Shown piece by piece: positions 22,020-30,538 of a stretch of 62,553 nucleotides of DNA. The stretch is from Microcaldota archaeon (GTDB taxonomy: Archaea > Micrarchaeota > Micrarchaeia > Micrarchaeales > CABMGC01): positions 1 through 62,553 of the forward strand of contig JAGWGN010000003.1 of the NCBI GenBank assembly GCA_028867335.1, given 5' to 3'. The notes below the pieces were generated by a model. That model ran no database searches. It was not told where the DNA came from and saw only the letters and a list, made by a program, of their open reading frames with translations. The position numbers and the translations under genes were made by a program. How positions within the stretch are numbered: the first letter of the stretch is position 1; the number at the start of each line of letters is the position of its first letter.

Positions 22020-24688
22020 TACCTAAGGTGGAAAATCTAAGCAAGGACTCATTGAGGGCAGAGTTTAGCAAGAACTACAAAGAATATTATCATGTCAAGC
22101 TTTTTGATGAGAAAGGCTACAAGAGATACACATGCACAAAGTGCGGCAGGAACTTCTGGAGCATAAAGGAGAGGAAGCTGTGCGGAGACCACGAGAACTA
22201 CTCATTTTTCAAATCAAAGCCGATCAAGGCGGGATACGTCGAGTTTTGGAAGAAGTTTGCTGAGTTCTTCAGAAAGAACGGACACCAGGAGATTGCAAGC
22301 TACCCTGTGGTGAGCAGGTGGAGGCAGGATCTGTATTTTACAATCGCCAGCATCCAGGACTTCCAGAGGATTGAGAATGGCAACATGGGGTTTGAGTACT
22401 CGGCAAATCCGCTTGTGGTGCCGCAGATGTGCCTTAGGTTCAGCGACATAGAGAACGTCGGGGTCACAGGAAGGCACTTCACCGGGTTCATGATGGTGGG
22501 CCAGCACTCCTTTGAGTATCCGAAGAAGGGATACTGGAAGGACAAGACAATCGAGCTCAACTACAACTTTTTGGTCGATGTACTGGGAGTGAAGAAGGAG
22601 GATCTCCTCTACCACGAGGATGTCTGGGCGATGGGGGACTTCTCGGAGTTCGGCCCGTCTCTTGAGAGCTTTGCAAACGGGCTTGAGCTGGTCAACAGCG
22701 TCTTCACGCAGTTCGAATCAACAGGGGGAAAGATAAAAGAGCTTGAGGGCAAGGTTATCGACGTCGGATGGGGGTTCGAGAGGCTGCTTTGGTTCTACAC
22801 GGGCTACGACAACGCATACAGGGCGGTGTTCAGCAATGAGATAGAGAAGATCGGAAAGAGGCTCAAGCTGGATTTTGATGATAAGCTCTTCAAGAAATTT
22901 GCGGAGGCCTCTGGAGAACTTGACGTGACCGAGGCGAAGGAGGCAAAGACAAGGCTTGCCTCGATACTCAAGGAGGAGGGGATAACGCTTGACGACTACG
23001 AGCACAAGCTCAAGCCGCTCCACGCTTTCTATGCGATATTAGACCACACAAGGAGCCTGCTCTTTGCGGTCTCTGACGGGGCGCTCCCATCAAACATCGG
23101 AGGGGGATACAACCTGAGGATAATCCTTAGGAGGGCGCTGGGATTCATAGAGAGATACAAATTTGACGTTTCGATAATGGAGATTGCAAGGCTCGAGGCA
23201 GAGAGCCTCAAGGCGCTATATCCGGATCTTGCAAAGAACCTCGACGTGCTTGAGAAGGTCGTTGAGATCGAGAAGGACAGATACGAAAAGAGCAAACAGA
23301 ACTCCTCGAAGATAATCGAGAGTATGCTTGCAAAGAACAAGAAGTTCGGGCCAAAGGAGCTTAGGCTCATGTACGAGAGCTATGGGGTGACCCCTGAGCT
23401 GCTCTCGGACGTCGCCGCGCACAAGAATGTCCACCTTGACATGCCGGAGAACTGGTACGAGTCAATCTTGGAGGGAGACTTTGCAAAGAAGGTTAAGGCG
23501 GTTAAGGTTGATGTCACCCTTCCTGCGCTTCCAAAGACAGAGCAGCTATACTACGATTATGCGACTGTTGCGGACGCTAAGATCCTCTTCGCGCAGAAGA
23601 ACTACGTGGTGCTTGACAAGAGCCCGTTCTACCCTGAGGGAGGAGGGCAGCTTGCTGACTGGGGAGCGATCAACGGAGTGAAGGTTATCGATGCGCAGAA
23701 GGTCGGAGAGGTAATCGTTCACGTGATGGAAAAGGATATCACCAAGGAAAAGGGTTTCGCTGCAGGCTCAAAAGTCCACGCAGTGGTCGATGAGGACCGC
23801 AGAAACAGGCTTATGATACACCACAGCGCAACGCACCTAATGAACGCATCATCAAGGGAGGCGCTGGGCAAGCACATCTGGCAGCAGGGGACTCTCAAGG
23901 ACTACGCAAAGGCGAGGATTGACCTCACCCACTATGACAAGCTCAGTGACGCTGATGTTAACAAGATAGAAAGAATCGCAAACGGCCATCTCTCTGACGG
24001 AATAAAGATCGAGGTAAAGTGGATGGACAGGGGGGAGGCGGAGTCAAAGTACGGATTTGTCATTTACCAAGGTCACGGGGTTCCGGCGAAGAAAATCAGG
24101 ATAGTGACAATCGCAGACAAGAGCGGAAAGGTGTTCGACGCTCAGGCTTGCGGGGGAATCCACCTGGTGGACAGGGAGAACAAGATGGGAATTGTGAAGA
24201 TAATCGACACCTCAAGGATACACGATGGGGTGGACAGAATCGAGTTCGTTGCAGGGCCTGCTGCGCTTGACTACTTCCAGAAGGAGGATAGCGAGCTAAG
24301 CAAGGTTGCCCAGGAGATGAATGTCGAGAAGATGAAGAGCGCTGAGGCGGTGAGGACTTCAAGGGAAGCCTACAGCGAGATGTTCAAGAAGCTAAGCCAG
24401 GCAAACGAAGTTGTAAGCGAGACGATGTCCGAGCAGTTTGCGGGAAAGAACCTAATAGAGAAGGACATGGGCAAGGCGCCAAGGGAGCTGCTCAGAAAGC
24501 TCGCCTCATCGATAGTCGATAAAAACAGAAAGGCTGCTGTTTTGCTGACAAACTCCGCAGGGGACGTGGTCTGCGCATGCGGGGAGGACTCCGGAAAGAG
24601 TGCGATCGAGTATGCGACAAGCAAGCTCGGCAAGTCCTTCAAGGGAGGAGGGTCAAAGAAGGTCGCGGAAGGAAAGATTGTGAAATAG
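22016..24688 (+). CDS. alaS: Alanyl-tRNA synthetase, archaeal type
   Basis: An 890-residue class II synthetase charging tRNA-Ala. It begins with the archaeal N-terminal extension carrying a CxxC pair (YTCTKCGRNFWSIKERKLC). The aminoacylation core has VVSRWRQDLYFTIASIQDFQ and GGGYNLRIILRRAL. The editing domain has MIHHSATHLM (HxxxH) and DAQACGGIHL (CxxxH), the zinc/editing ligands, and a C-terminal helical/DHHA1-like tail closes the protein. Full-length and apparently intact. Overlaps the upstream Exo5-like gene, so translation may be coupled. Confidence 0.97.
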   Translation: MIPKVENLSKDSLRAEFSKNYKEYYHVKLFDEKGYKRYTCTKCGRNFWSIKERKLCGDHENYSFFKSKPIKAGYVEFWKKFAEFFRKNGHQEIASYPVVSRWRQDLYFTIASIQDFQRIENGNMGFEYSANPLVVPQMCLRFSDIENVGVTGRHFTGFMMVGQHSFEYPKKGYWKDKTIELNYNFLVDVLGVKKEDLLYHEDVWAMGDFSEFGPSLESFANGLELVNSVFTQFESTGGKIKELEGKVIDVGWGFERLLWFYTGYDNAYRAVFSNEIEKIGKRLKLDFDDKLFKKFAEASGELDVTEAKEAKTRLASILKEEGITLDDYEHKLKPLHAFYAILDHTRSLLFAVSDGALPSNIGGGYNLRIILRRALGFIERYKFDVSIMEIARLEAESLKALYPDLAKNLDVLEKVVEIEKDRYEKSKQNSSKIIESMLAKNKKFGPKELRLMYESYGVTPELLSDVAAHKNVHLDMPENWYESILEGDFAKKVKAVKVDVTLPALPKTEQLYYDYATVADAKILFAQKNYVVLDKSPFYPEGGGQLADWGAINGVKVIDAQKVGEVIVHVMEKDITKEKGFAAGSKVHAVVDEDRRNRLMIHHSATHLMNASSREALGKHIWQQGTLKDYAKARIDLTHYDKLSDADVNKIERIANGHLSDGIKIEVKWMDRGEAESKYGFVIYQGHGVPAKKIRIVTIADKSGKVFDAQACGGIHLVDRENKMGIVKIIDTSRIHDGVDRIEFVAGPAALDYFQKEDSELSKVAQEMNVEKMKSAEAVRTSREAYSEMFKKLSQANEVVSETMSEQFAGKNLIEKDMGKAPRELLRKLASSIVDKNRKAAVLLTNSAGDVVCACGEDSGKSAIEYATSKLGKSFKGGGSKKVAEGKIVK

Positions 24689-24695
24689 TGTTTGC

Positions 24696-25193
24696 ATGTT
24701 CGATCTTTATTCGGTAATTTTGTATCCGCTAATATTCATACTGCCTGCTTATGTCTCAAATGGAGCTCCAGTGCTCTTTGGAGGAGGGAGGCCTATCGAC
24801 GGAGGCAGAAAGCTCCTTGGGAAGAGGATATTCGGGGACAACAAGACGATAAGGGGACTGATAGCAGGGCTGTTGGTTGGCGCGCTTATAGGATTCGGGG
24901 AGTCGACAGTTCTTCCATACATGCTTGCGGTGGGAGTTGCGGAATCTTTCGGAGCGCACTTTGGCGATCTGCTCGGCAGCTTCATAAAAAGAAGACTTGG
25001 AATGAGTTCTGGCCACAATATGGGGATAATGGACCAGTATTTCTTTGTGATATTCGCGATTGTCTTTGCGATTCCCTTCGGAAACCTCCCGAACATCTAC
25101 GGGATCATATTCATACTAATAATAACAGGCGCACTTCATCTTTTCACCAACTCTGTTGCTCACAGATGGAAGCTCAAGGCAGTCCCTTGGTAA
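24696..25193 (+). CDS. carS: CDP-archaeol synthase
   Basis: A 165-residue integral membrane CTP:archaetidate cytidylyltransferase that activates digeranylgeranylglycerol phosphate for polar-lipid headgroup addition. Conserved segments: NGAPVLFGGGRPIDGG, RIFGDNKTIRGLIAG, and the C-terminal NSVAHRWKLKAVPW. About five transmembrane segments. This is an archaea-specific lipid enzyme. It sits 7 bases after alaS. The larger 24692-25264 ORF is an out-of-frame shadow. Confidence 0.93.
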   Translation: MFDLYSVILYPLIFILPAYVSNGAPVLFGGGRPIDGGRKLLGKRIFGDNKTIRGLIAGLLVGALIGFGESTVLPYMLAVGVAESFGAHFGDLLGSFIKRRLGMSSGHNMGIMDQYFFVIFAIVFAIPFGNLPNIYGIIFILIITGALHLFTNSVAHRWKLKAVPW

Positions 25194-26636
25194 TCAGTGG
25201 GCGTAGAACCACGGGAGTATCAGGATCAGTATCGAGACCACCGCTATTGCCGCGATGTATCTGAGCACCTTCTTGTTTTTTACCTTGAGCTGGTAGATCT
25301 GCCATCCGTCAAAGCTTGGAATCGGGAGCAGGTTAAGCGCGCCGACCAGGAAATTGAGCAGGAAGGAGAGTGAGAAAAGGGTGTAGAAAAAGTAGATAAT
25401 GTTGCTTGCCAAATTTGGTTTAGGTCCTGTGAGTTGCGCGATATCAACCCCTATCTTGCCTGCGGCATTTGAGGTCAGGGAATAGCTTCCCTTGTCGGTG
25501 ACCAAGGTTGTCAGTTCAAATGGCTGTGAGGAAGTGGCATTTGTGAAACTGCTGAAGTTTTGGATTGGATGCCCGTTCCACTGCAGTATTTGTGACCCGG
25601 CTGGAATAATCCCGAATGCAGGGGAATTTGGAACGACTGCCGAGATTATTATCTTGGTCGTAAGTGCATTAGGAAGCAGATAGGTTACCAAAAGTATCAG
25701 AAGCACAAAAAAGATTATTGAGAATAGCAGGTTTGCTGCTATCCCCCCAACAAGTATTCTGATTTGCTTCTCGGGCTTGAGCTTTTTTACATGTCGCATT
25801 TCAGGCTCAACGAATGCGCCAATTGGGATAAATCCCAGGACCAAAAGTCCTATCTGCTTGATTTTCACCTTCGCGACCCGCGCCAGTATGCCATGAGAAA
25901 ACTCATGAACTATGAGAAGTATTGCAAGTGTCGCAAGCCCGGCAAGGAGAGGGATTGTGATCCCTGGGATCAGCGGAGCGACTCCGGGAGTCTGCGAGGA
26001 GATTGCCGTGTAGTTTGGTGCGCCCGAGATTAGGCTGTAGAGGAAAATTGCGAGGCCATATAGGATTCCCAACGCGGCATAGAGGATGGTCAGGAGCACA
26101 TAGAGCCCAAAACCACCGATGAATACAACTCCCAGCCAAATATAGGATGCTATCATCCCAAGAGGGGTGGATGGAGCCGCCTGAGCGGAGCTTGCAGACT
26201 GGGTTATCTGAGGGATGCTTATGAACTGGAAGGCGATTGCGGAGTAGGGCAAAATTATTCCAATCATGACAAAGAGAGAGATTATTCCGACAACCAGGGT
26301 CTTTATCCCGAACTGCTTTCTGAAGATGAAATATGAGAGGATCCCGAAGCTCATCACCGTCCCCCAATCAGCCAGCGCTATCCAGAATCTGGGATTGAGT
26401 TTCGTGATGTCATCGATCAGCTTGGAGCCGGATTTTGTGCCGAGCAGAAAGGCGCCGAAGAGGTGCTTGAACTTATTCACCTGGACAAGTATGGCGCTGA
26501 GTACAAAGAGCATTATCACAGCAATCACTGCGCGGGTGACCACCGAGACCGTGCTCAATGTGATGAGATAGTAGAAGATTGACAGTCCCACAATTAGGGA
26601 AATTGCGCTTATGATGGCTCTGTTTTCCTTCTCCAT
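25194..26636 (-). CDS. Site-2 protease family (M50) membrane metalloprotease
   Basis: Start set to the ATG at 26636 (MEKENRAIISAISLIVG); the track ORF from 27074 overlaps the divergent aMBF1 gene. The 480-residue multi-pass protein has the zinc motif LLIVHEFSHGILARV (HExxH), a PDZ-like domain (IIISAVVPNSPAFG...ILQWNGHPI), and a C-terminal NLLPIPSFDGWQIY, the LDG/FDG metal-ligand motif. It cleaves transmembrane segments of regulators or signal-peptide remnants. Convergent with carS, with stops abutting. Confidence 0.92.
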   Translation of the reverse strand: MEKENRAIISAISLIVGLSIFYYLITLSTVSVVTRAVIAVIMLFVLSAILVQVNKFKHLFGAFLLGTKSGSKLIDDITKLNPRFWIALADWGTVMSFGILSYFIFRKQFGIKTLVVGIISLFVMIGIILPYSAIAFQFISIPQITQSASSAQAAPSTPLGMIASYIWLGVVFIGGFGLYVLLTILYAALGILYGLAIFLYSLISGAPNYTAISSQTPGVAPLIPGITIPLLAGLATLAILLIVHEFSHGILARVAKVKIKQIGLLVLGFIPIGAFVEPEMRHVKKLKPEKQIRILVGGIAANLLFSIIFFVLLILLVTYLLPNALTTKIIISAVVPNSPAFGIIPAGSQILQWNGHPIQNFSSFTNATSSQPFELTTLVTDKGSYSLTSNAAGKIGVDIAQLTGPKPNLASNIIYFFYTLFSLSFLLNFLVGALNLLPIPSFDGWQIYQLKVKNKKVLRYIAAIAVVSILILILPWFYAH

Positions 26637-26703
26637 AGTAACCAGTGACGAATTGTATAAACTGATTATATTACTTTCTAGCCTAAGTATAAAAGGGGTT
26701 AAG

Positions 26704-27171
26704 ATGGAAACTTGCGAGATTTGCGGGAAGGCGACGGACAAGATATTTTTTGCTAGGATTGAGGAGGCTAACATGTGGGTCTGCACCTCCTGCTCGCGCG
26801 GGAAGAAGATACTTAAGAGCGTGGACCTCTCGGAAAAGAAGAAGGCGATGAGCTTCTCCAAGGAGAAGGAGGAAGAGGAGATAGTCGAGCACTTCGGCGA
26901 GAGGATACGCAAGGCAAGGGAGACCCTCGGGCTGCCGCTGAGCGTTCTTGCGGAGCGGATCAGCGAGAAGGAGAGCACGCTTGACAGGATCGAGAAGGAG
27001 AAGGGGCTGCCGACAGAGACTCTCAGAAAGAAACTCGAGAAGGAGCTTGGAATCAAGCTCTCGATCAAGAGCATGGGGAGCGACTACTCAGGCGGGTACG
27101 GGAAGAAGGAGCCGCTGACCCTTGGGGACGCAGCGTTCACGAAGCTTGCAAAGAAGGACGAAGGTGAGTAG
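26704..27171 (+). CDS. Multiprotein bridging factor 1, archaeal (aMBF1)
   Basis: A 155-residue protein from the ATG at 26704 (METCEICGK). The N-terminal zinc ribbon is CEICGK...CTSCSR, followed by a basic linker and a Cro/C1-type helix-turn-helix (GERIRKARETLGLPLSVLAERISEKESTLDRIEKEKGLP...). Archaeal MBF1 associates with the 30S subunit or transcription machinery. It is directly followed by FEN1: TAG is immediately adjacent to the FEN1 TTG start, suggesting one transcript. Confidence 0.93.
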   Translation: METCEICGKATDKIFFARIEEANMWVCTSCSRGKKILKSVDLSEKKKAMSFSKEKEEEEIVEHFGERIRKARETLGLPLSVLAERISEKESTLDRIEKEKGLPTETLRKKLEKELGIKLSIKSMGSDYSGGYGKKEPLTLGDAAFTKLAKKDEGE

Positions 27172-28230
27172 TTGGCAGTAGAACTGGGGAAGCTTGTCGC
27201 TGAGGTAAAGGAGAATATATCGCTCAGCGAGCTCGCAGGCAAGAGGATTGGAATTGACGCCTATAACACGATCTACCAGTTCATCTCGATAATAAGGGGA
27301 CCTGACGGATCCCCGCTCACAGACTCTAAAGGGAGAGTGACGAGCCATCTCTCCGGGCTGTTCTATAGGACCACGAACCTGCTTGAGCAGGGAGTGATAC
27401 CGATCTTCGTGTTTGACGGGAAGCCGCCGGTTCTCAAGCAGCGCACCCTTGAGGCAAGGGCAAATAGGAGAGAGGAGGCGCTTGCCGAGTGGGAGAAGGC
27501 GAAGGCAAAGGGCCAGGTGGAGGAGGCAAGGGGATACGCGGTTGCAAGCAGCAGGATTAACAAGTGGATAGTGGACAGCTCAAAGGAGCTGCTCACGCAC
27601 ATGGGGGTGCCGTACATCCAGGCGCCAAGCGAGGGGGAGGCGCAGGCGGCGAGGATGGTGAGGGATGGAGTATCATATGCTGCCGCAAGCCAGGACTATG
27701 ACCTCTTCCTTTTCGGCGCAGAGGTGATAATAAGAAACGTCACCATAACCGGAAAGCGCAAGCTCCCTGGAAAGAGCATCTACATAGATGTCGAGCCCGA
27801 GAGGATCTTCCTAAAAAAGTTCCTTGAGAAGATGGGGCTGAGCAGAAAGGAGCTGGTCTTGATGGGAATGCTGATAGGCACGGACTTCAACGAGGGGGTG
27901 AAGGGGGTCGGACCGAAGAACGCGCTCAAGATAGTGAAGGAGCACAAGAACCTCAAAGCAATCGAGGAGTATGTCAAACAGAGATATGATTACGAGTTCG
28001 AGGTAGATCCGCAGGAGGTAGAAAAGATATTCCTTGAGCCCGACACGATAGAGATAACCGCGGCCGCGCTTGACGAGAAGATCAGAAGCGCAGTGCCTGA
28101 CAAGGGAGCGATAATGAAATTCATGTGCGATGAGCACGAGTTTTCAGTCGACAGGATAACCAGGTCGGCGGACAGGCTCATGGCGCTCAAGCACAGCTCG
28201 GGACAAAAAGGCATAAATAGCTGGCTATGA
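27172..28230 (+). CDS. fen: Flap endonuclease 1
   Basis: Removes 5' flaps during Okazaki maturation and base excision repair. About 352 residues. The N-domain has GIDAYNTIYQFI (usually D-A in the first acidic patch), FVFDGKPP and the helical arch. The I-domain has APSEGEAQAARM (EGEA), ASQDYDLFLFG (DxD) and GMLIGTDFNEGVKGVGPKNALKI (GTDxNxG plus H3TH). The C-terminal QKGINSWL is a PIP-box-like PCNA-binding tail. The start is TTG at 27172 directly after the aMBF1 stop; no ATG gives the normal N-terminus. Residues 1-3 therefore read as initiator M-A-V. Confidence 0.96.
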   Translation: MAVELGKLVAEVKENISLSELAGKRIGIDAYNTIYQFISIIRGPDGSPLTDSKGRVTSHLSGLFYRTTNLLEQGVIPIFVFDGKPPVLKQRTLEARANRREEALAEWEKAKAKGQVEEARGYAVASSRINKWIVDSSKELLTHMGVPYIQAPSEGEAQAARMVRDGVSYAAASQDYDLFLFGAEVIIRNVTITGKRKLPGKSIYIDVEPERIFLKKFLEKMGLSRKELVLMGMLIGTDFNEGVKGVGPKNALKIVKEHKNLKAIEEYVKQRYDYEFEVDPQEVEKIFLEPDTIEITAAALDEKIRSAVPDKGAIMKFMCDEHEFSVDRITRSADRLMALKHSSGQKGINSWL

Positions 28231-28240
28231 GAATCTGCTC

Positions 28241-28759
28241 ATGGCGAAAAAGAAGATCGACGATCCTATTGCTTACCTAAACAACTTCTTCACAAGCGAC
28301 GAGAACATGAAGAACCTCTTCAACGCGCTAGTCAGGGAACTCATAGAAAGCATGGAGGAGCAGAGCAACAAGGCGCCGGTCACGTACGGGATAAACTTCA
28401 CGGTCAAGAACGGAGAGGCTTCAGTCAACCAGATCGGAGCGCCAAGGCCATCGGGGGGCACGGAGCTGCAGGAGGAGAGGGAACCGCTTGTGGACGTGAT
28501 TGGCGATGAGAAGAGGATAACAGTCATCGCAGAAGTCCCTGGGGTCGACAAGTCTGAGATAAAGCTCAGGTACGAGCCTTCCATACTTGAGATATACGCG
28601 AAGGGGAGGGACATCAACAGGAACTACTTCAAGCGCGTGAATCTACCATACCACATGGCAACAGGGACAATCAGGGCAAATTACACCAACGGTGTGCTGG
28701 AAGTCACGATGAAGAAAGGGAATAAGAAGGTTAACGCAGATAGTATTACAATCGAATAG
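28241..28759 (+). CDS. Hsp20/alpha-crystallin-like small heat-shock protein
   Basis: A 172-residue protein. The N-terminal 85 residues are acidic/helical (TSDENMKNLFNALVRELIESMEE); the C-terminal half is a CS/alpha-crystallin barrel: EPLVDVIGDEKRITVIAEVPGVDKSEIKLRYEPSILEIYAKG...NLPYHMATGTIRANYTNGVLEVTMKKG. The VPGVDKSEI and GVLEV motifs are typical. The C-terminal IxI tail is minimal (ADSITIE). Probably an ATP-independent chaperone; the gas-vesicle GvpH type is an alternative but no gvp genes are present. It follows fen by 10 bases. Confidence 0.87.
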   Translation: MAKKKIDDPIAYLNNFFTSDENMKNLFNALVRELIESMEEQSNKAPVTYGINFTVKNGEASVNQIGAPRPSGGTELQEEREPLVDVIGDEKRITVIAEVPGVDKSEIKLRYEPSILEIYAKGRDINRNYFKRVNLPYHMATGTIRANYTNGVLEVTMKKGNKKVNADSITIE

Positions 28760-28767
28760 GTTTTGCA

Positions 28768-28887
28768 ATGCAGATCAACGTAAAAAAGAAGCAGAGAAAG
28801 ATTGGTAAGAACTACAGGAGCAGAAAGGCTCACAGGCTCAAGGCGAAGGCAAGGAAGAGGCTCAAGGCCACAAGGAAGAGAAAGTAA
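28768..28887 (+). CDS. 39-aa extremely basic protein (below the ORF-track cutoff)
   Basis: ATG at 28768 to TAA at 28885-28887: MQINVKKKQRKIGKNYRSR... then repeated K-A-R-K-R-L-K-A-T-R-K-R-K. More than half the residues are Lys or Arg with no acidic residue, as in tiny ribosomal proteins (L41e, Thx) or nucleic-acid packing proteins. It starts 8 bases after the Hsp20-like gene. The reading frame is densely coding-like (Lys/Arg/Ala only), and the opposite-strand ORF is treated as shadow. Function unknown; an RNA- or rRNA-binding role is likely. Confidence 0.65.
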   Translation: MQINVKKKQRKIGKNYRSRKAHRLKAKARKRLKATRKRK

Positions 28888-29472
28888 TCAGACAAGGTCA
28901 TTGTACATCTTGTCGTTGAACTCGTAGGCCGTGACGTCCTCCCCTGAAAGGGATAGGCCCTCGAGCAGCTTCTCGATGCTGTCGAATCCTCCAAACCCCT
29001 TGTCCATGTCAAATGCGACTATCTTTCCCAAGAACTCCGAGTAGACTATGAACCTCCTCTCATTCGGCTTTATCACGGTTATAACCTTGGCGGTGACATT
29101 GCCAAGCGCGATCAGCATGCTGCACAGAAGAGTCGCCTGGTCGAATATGTCTCCAGCACCCGATTTTATCGTATCGGTTGGGGTAAGCCAGAACTCGATC
29201 GGAAGGCTAACAGTTGAGACCTCATTCTTTACATACTCATATGCAAGCTTCGCGGCCTCAATGTAGTCATTTGGGAAGGAATAGTCGCTGAAGGCATTCT
29301 TTATGCGGTTGGAGACCGCTATGACGCTCTGGTCTGTTGGGAGGATCAGCTTGGGGAGCTCTGCGACGTTTAGGTTCTCCTTCTCCTCAATGTAGTCCTT
29401 GTAGCGCAGTATTATCGCTAGATACAGCTGGTTATACTTCTTGAGCAATTCTGCTTCTTGTGGTGTCTCCAT
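28888..29472 (-). CDS. Transglutaminase-like fold protein, catalytic Cys apparently lost
   Basis: Start set at the ATG at 29472 (METPQEAELLKKYN); the upstream part of the track ORF is AT-rich promoter sequence. The middle reads KSGAGDIFDQATLLCSMLIALGNVTAKVI, which aligns with the transglutaminase core GDCxDxAxLLxxLLRALG, but Cys of GDC is Ile here. The following strand (YSEFLGKIVAFDMDKG) matches the second part, where the usual His is not obvious. It is therefore a transglutaminase-fold protein that is probably not a cysteine protease. A Cys one turn downstream (LLCSML) might substitute. Soluble; partner unknown. Confidence 0.65.
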   Translation of the reverse strand: METPQEAELLKKYNQLYLAIILRYKDYIEEKENLNVAELPKLILPTDQSVIAVSNRIKNAFSDYSFPNDYIEAAKLAYEYVKNEVSTVSLPIEFWLTPTDTIKSGAGDIFDQATLLCSMLIALGNVTAKVITVIKPNERRFIVYSEFLGKIVAFDMDKGFGGFDSIEKLLEGLSLSGEDVTAYEFNDKMYNDLV

Positions 29473-29562
29473 CAAAACGCTCGATGAGTTAAGTTTAAAT
29501 ATTAAACCGATTTTATATAGCTTAGAAAGAGATAATAGCATATTGTTCTGTTGATTCTAGGA

Positions 29563-30528
29563 ATGCTGCTTTCAGAAATTTGTGACGATGAGAGTATGGC
29601 AGAATGCTTTGAGAAAATACCTGGAGAAGTTTGGGTCGGATGCGGGGATAGGAGAATAAATGAGGAATTGGATAGGTTGGCAGACGAAGAACATAAGTCT
29701 CACATGGTAGACATATTCACGCCAAGGAATGCTGCGGGAAACATTAAAAGTCTACCAAAAACAATTGAAAGACATATAAGGGAAAATCTGAAAGAAGACG
29801 GAACTTGTAATATCCAGAAGCTAAAGATAATAGGACACACGAAATGCGGTGCTTTAGACATCGTGTTCGACGTCTTGACGGGAAAAATGCAGGTAGACAT
29901 ACAGCTTAGAGAGGTCCTGATTAACCAGTATAAGGACTTCAAGGTTAATCTGGAGTTAAGCAGAGAAGAAAACTTGAGGGTACTAGAGAAGTTTCACCTT
30001 GAAAAACAGGAAGAAAATGCTCGGCAATTGCTTGATTATATCCAAACCAAGACGGGGATAAATACGAGTGGAATAATAATTGAGAGTATGCTTATCGATA
30101 CTGATGCCGTCGATAAGACCGAATCCCAGCCGGATTATAAAAACATGAGGTATGTGGTGGTGGTTGATACACCGCTGAAAAATAAAAAGTTTACTGGAGT
30201 TGTGGACCAGATTAGAAATACGGACAGATGTTGCAACAAATACACAACATATTTTTTCAATGTGGATCCGGAGGATTGCGCCACGGGATTGCAGATATTT
30301 GCCAGGCTAGGTGCTGAAAAGTTCTACGTTTCCTATGAAGAAAAGATAGATAATGCCAGAAAAGATGGCCTTAGTGTGGAGATGCTCCAAAGGGTCATGC
30401 AAGTTAGGAGTTCTGTATCACAAGTAAACAAGGACTCACAGGTAATACCGATTAAGACTGAGGGTTTGCACGAAAGCAATTTGCAATCATACAGAATCAG
30501 CTCTGCAATTAAGACCAAAGTGCACTAA
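29563..30528 (+). CDS. Protein with beta-carbonic-anhydrase-like zinc motifs
   Basis: The ATG at 29563 is preferred over the track's TTG at 29551. About 321 residues. The N-terminal half has VGCGDRRIN (CxDxR) and, about 70 residues later, IIGHTKCGALDIV (HxxCG), the zinc-ligand pattern of beta-carbonic anhydrases. A 150-residue region after it has no match I know. It contains CCNKYTTYFF and an acidic segment. Length exceeds a single beta-CA (about 200 aa). Base composition is clearly more AT-rich than its neighbours, suggesting transfer. Carbonic anhydrase activity is plausible but not certain; it may be a metal-binding relative. Confidence 0.65.
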   Translation: MLLSEICDDESMAECFEKIPGEVWVGCGDRRINEELDRLADEEHKSHMVDIFTPRNAAGNIKSLPKTIERHIRENLKEDGTCNIQKLKIIGHTKCGALDIVFDVLTGKMQVDIQLREVLINQYKDFKVNLELSREENLRVLEKFHLEKQEENARQLLDYIQTKTGINTSGIIIESMLIDTDAVDKTESQPDYKNMRYVVVVDTPLKNKKFTGVVDQIRNTDRCCNKYTTYFFNVDPEDCATGLQIFARLGAEKFYVSYEEKIDNARKDGLSVEMLQRVMQVRSSVSQVNKDSQVIPIKTEGLHESNLQSYRISSAIKTKVH

Positions 30529-30538
30529 GAGCATCAAA

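Noticed and set aside
24692-25264. 190-aa ORF overlapping carS
   Set aside because: Out-of-frame shadow; the carS frame carries all CDP-archaeol synthase motifs.
26637-27074. N-terminal extension of the M50 protease ORF
   Set aside because: It overlaps the divergent aMBF1 gene and is shadow sequence (Ser/Phe/Leu-rich); the ATG at 26636 gives a normal protease start.
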